This document shows positions 61,950 to 64,000 of a stretch of 64,000 nucleotides of DNA, piece after piece. Below the pieces are notes generated by a model. That model saw nothing but the letters and a program-made list of their open reading frames with translations. It ran no database searches and was not told the origin of the DNA. The translations under genes were made by a program, and so were the position numbers. The stretch is from Halalkalicoccus sp. CG83 (GTDB lineage Archaea; Halobacteriota; Halobacteria; Halobacteriales; Halalkalicoccaceae), in contig NZ_JAZDDH010000001.1 in NCBI RefSeq assembly GCF_037081715.1, positions 1,240,001-1,304,000 of the forward strand, given 5' to 3'. The number at the start of each line of letters is the position of its first letter. Within the stretch, counting starts at the first letter, position 1.

Positions 61950-63533
61950 TTACGAGGCGGAGACGTCCTTCGCCAGGATGTCCTCGTCGCTTCGGGCCTC
62001 CCAGTCGAGCTCCTCGTTGACGCCGTAGATGCTGTACTGCTGGTGGAGGAACACCCACGGCGCCTGTTCGTTGAGCAGGGCGTTGGCCTCCTGGAGGTGC
62101 CCTTCGCGCGTGTCCTCGTCGAGTTCGGACTCGCTCTGCTCGAGGAGGTCGACCACCTCGTCGTTCTCGAAGTGCTGGCTCGCCTGGCCGGGCATGAACC
62201 ACGGCACGAGCGTGTAGTTGGCGTCGAAGGTGGGGTTGCCCCAGCCGATCAGGAAGAAGCCCGGCGAGGTCGACATGTCTCCGTCGAGCGCCTCGCCGGC
62301 GAGGTCGCCGAAGTCGCGGATCTCGAGGTCACACGAGACGTTCGGGAGCTCGTCGATCTGGCTCGCCGCGGCGCGTGCGATCTCCTCGTCGCCGAGATAC
62401 CGGCCCGTCGGCGTCTCGAGGACGATCTCCGTACCGGCGTAGCCGCTCTCCTCGACGAGCTGCTGGGCCTGCTCGGGATCGTACGGATAGGGATCGACGT
62501 CCGGGTTGTGGCCGTTGTGGCCCTCGAGCGTCGGTTGGCTCGCCGGGGAACCGAATCCCTCGAGCAGCTCGTCGATGATCCCCTCGACGTCGACCGCGTA
62601 GTTCATCGCCTGGCGGAACTCCTGGCTGTCGAAGGGCTCGCGGTCGTTGGTCATCACGAGGAAGATCACCCGCGTGCTGGGCACCGACTCGAAGGTCATC
62701 CCGTCCTCGTCCTCGATTCGCGGGGTCTCGCTCGGCGGGACGTTCGTGACGATGTCGGTCTCGCCGGCGAGCAGGCTGTTGACCCGCGTGCTCGACTCGG
62801 GTGCGCCCTCGAAGGTGACCTGGGTGACGTCGCCGACGTTGTCGGCGTCCCAGTACTCGTCGAACGCCGTGAACGTCGCCCGGACGTCCTCCTCGAACTC
62901 CTCGAGCTGGTAGGGGCCGGTGCCGTTGGCGTCGCGGATCGTCTCGTCCTCGTGCTCCTCGGCCCACTGCTGCTGGAGGATCCGGCCGAACGAGGCGAAG
63001 TTCTCGAAGACGACGGGGTTCGGGCCGGAGAGCGTCACCGCGACGGTGCCGTCGCCGCTCGCCTCGGCGCCCTCGATCCCCGAGAGGCCGTCCTGTTGGG
63101 GGCTGACGATCCCGACCTCGTCGTCGACGGTCCGGTTGATGCTGTAGGCGACGTCCTCGGCGGTCATCTCGTCGCCGCTGTGGAACTGGACGCCCTCACG
63201 GAGGGTGAACTCGACCTCCTGCTCGCCGAGGCGCTCGTAGTCGGTCGCGAGGTACTCGACGATCTCGCCCTCGGCGTCGCGATACAGCAACGGCTCGTAC
63301 GCCTGGTCCAGGACGTTGTAGGTGGGCGTGTCGTTGTGGTCCTGGGGGTCGAGCGTGCTCGCGAACTGTCCCTGGGTGACCGTGATCTCGAGGTCCTGAT
63401 CCTCCTCGCCGAGCGGGTCCTCGCCGTCGTCCTCGCCGCCGGTACAGCCGGCCAGCGAGGTCGTCGCGGCCGCTGCGGAGACGCCGGCGAACTTCAGAAA
63501 TCCGCGCCTGTCCATCTCCTTATCGTATGGCAT
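61950..63533 (-). CDS. oppA: Peptide/nickel-type ABC transporter substrate-binding lipoprotein
   Basis: This 527-residue extracellular binding protein has a Tat/lipoprotein signal: DRRGFLKFAGVSAAAA followed by the lipobox LAGC near residue 29, so it is anchored by a lipid outside the membrane. An acidic linker (GGEDDGEDPLGEEDQDLE) follows, then the SBP_5 fold: FASTLDPQDHNDTPTYNVLD, DEMTAEDVAYSINRTVDDE, DANGTGPYQLEEF and FRQAMNYAVDVEGIIDELLE. The ligand is probably a peptide. The ATG at 63533 or the one at 63515 (MDRRGF) could be used. It is the first gene of the operon. Confidence 0.9.
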   Translation of the reverse strand: MPYDKEMDRRGFLKFAGVSAAAATTSLAGCTGGEDDGEDPLGEEDQDLEITVTQGQFASTLDPQDHNDTPTYNVLDQAYEPLLYRDAEGEIVEYLATDYERLGEQEVEFTLREGVQFHSGDEMTAEDVAYSINRTVDDEVGIVSPQQDGLSGIEGAEASGDGTVAVTLSGPNPVVFENFASFGRILQQQWAEEHEDETIRDANGTGPYQLEEFEEDVRATFTAFDEYWDADNVGDVTQVTFEGAPESSTRVNSLLAGETDIVTNVPPSETPRIEDEDGMTFESVPSTRVIFLVMTNDREPFDSQEFRQAMNYAVDVEGIIDELLEGFGSPASQPTLEGHNGHNPDVDPYPYDPEQAQQLVEESGYAGTEIVLETPTGRYLGDEEIARAAASQIDELPNVSCDLEIRDFGDLAGEALDGDMSTSPGFFLIGWGNPTFDANYTLVPWFMPGQASQHFENDEVVDLLEQSESELDEDTREGHLQEANALLNEQAPWVFLHQQYSIYGVNEELDWEARSDEDILAKDVSAS

Positions 63534-63603
63534 ATCCCCACATAGTAGATCCAGACTATATATGCTACGATAGGGCAGAAAGGGAACCCGGCGGGGACAC
63601 GCT

Positions 63604-64000
63604 CTATTCGCTGCTCTCCCCGTACGGCCGGAGTCGAGTGAACTCGTCTCTGAGCGCGTTCCGTTTCAGCAGGACGAACCCCACCAGAATGAACGCGAAC
63701 CCGATCACGGTGAGGGCGGTCGGCGTTTCGTCGAGGAACAACAACCCGGTTACGGCCGCTACGACGGGCGTGGCGTACGACACCAGGTTGATCTCTATCG
63801 GACCGAGCCGATCCAGGAGGTCGAAGTAGATCAGGAACCCGAGGGCGCTCGAGACGACGACGAGGTAGAGCAGCGACAGGACGGCGCCGGTCGTCCATCG
63901 GATCCCGCTTGCGGGTTCGGCGAGGGCGAGGCTCGCTGCGTGCATCACCACTGCTCCGATGAGCATGGACCACGCCTCCATCGTCTCGATGGGGAGCCGT
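63604..64000 (-). CDS. EamA/DMT family transporter, C-terminal part (cut by window end)
   Basis: The frame is open into the window edge on the minus strand, reading IETMEAWSMLIGAVVMHAA and ending RPYGESSE. Four helices are visible, among them VLSLLYLVVVSSALGFLIYF, VSYATPVVAAVTGLLFLDE and LTVIGFAFILVGFVLLKRN. They match the second EamA repeat of drug/metabolite exporters. The N-terminal half lies outside the window. Confidence 0.85.
   Translation of the reverse strand, partial: RLPIETMEAWSMLIGAVVMHAASLALAEPASGIRWTTGAVLSLLYLVVVSSALGFLIYFDLLDRLGPIEINLVSYATPVVAAVTGLLFLDETPTALTVIGFAFILVGFVLLKRNALRDEFTRLRPYGESSE

Noticed and set aside
61536-63545. 669-codon plus-strand frame opposite the substrate-binding gene
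   Set aside because: The opposite strand encodes a complete lipoprotein with signal and fold, and this frame is Val/Leu/Glu/Asp/Arg shadow text.

Overview
This window is chromosomal-type DNA from a haloarchaeon (class Halobacteria). The evidence is high G+C, very acidic predicted proteins, few Shine-Dalgarno sites, and lineage-typical families: DUF63, DUF5817, a DUF7835-type zinc ribbon, a Bat regulator, Gfo6 xylose dehydrogenase and archaeal HMG-CoA reductase. The genus cannot be fixed from sequence alone. I see no rRNA, convincing tRNA, CRISPR array or intact insertion sequence.

Layout. (1) 1-7.1 kb: a K+ channel with an RCK domain, two tandem AI-2E exporters, and nucleotide salvage genes (nucleoside phosphorylase, IMPDH/GMP reductase family, deoC). 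(2) 7.1-8.8 kb: a gene graveyard with remnants of a DUF2270 membrane protein, a universal stress protein (Usp) and an Lrp regulator. (3) 8.8-14.3 kb: a Kef-type antiporter fused to a Usp tail, then a multicopper oxidase/ZIP transporter operon. That operon is bracketed by 96-bp direct repeats derived from the 3' end of the antiporter gene. (4) 14.3-33.1 kb: a K+, stress and transport island with a two-pore-half K+ channel/TrkA protein, two TrkH proteins, several Usp genes, and permeases (APC twice, FNT once) that each carry the same tandem-Usp tail. An Lrp-RCK_C regulator lies in the middle, with MtaB, MscS and HIT-family genes downstream. Two of the Usp-bearing genes are broken by a single inserted base. 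(5) 33-42.9 kb: housekeeping genes (map, asparaginase, icd, OsmC, hmgA) with small zinc-ribbon and membrane proteins, a lone GvpN-like ATPase, and remarkable hairpin arrays at the 3' ends of icd and of the asparaginase gene. (6) 43-54 kb: a Bat regulator with an unusual extra N-terminal winged helix, amidohydrolase, gfo6, gpmI, and nurA/herA repair genes. (7) 54-57.5 kb: a less G+C-rich patch with a Usp remnant, small membrane proteins and a cupin. (8) 57.5-63.5 kb: a complete dipeptide/oligopeptide ABC operon, then a truncated EamA exporter at the window edge.

How it works together. The first half looks like a potassium, metal and envelope-stress module. K+ enters through TrkH and RCK-gated channels, MscS relieves turgor, and transporters carry cytoplasmic Usp tails that could sense nucleotide or energy state. 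The strongest candidates for undescribed biology are the interchangeable tandem-Usp tail on unrelated transporters, the triplicated icd 3' tail with a hairpin at each stop codon, and the 3'-end-derived direct repeats around the copper oxidase/ZIP pair. The window also contains at least eight decayed or fragmentary genes, four of them Usp genes, which suggests rapid turnover of this stress family.
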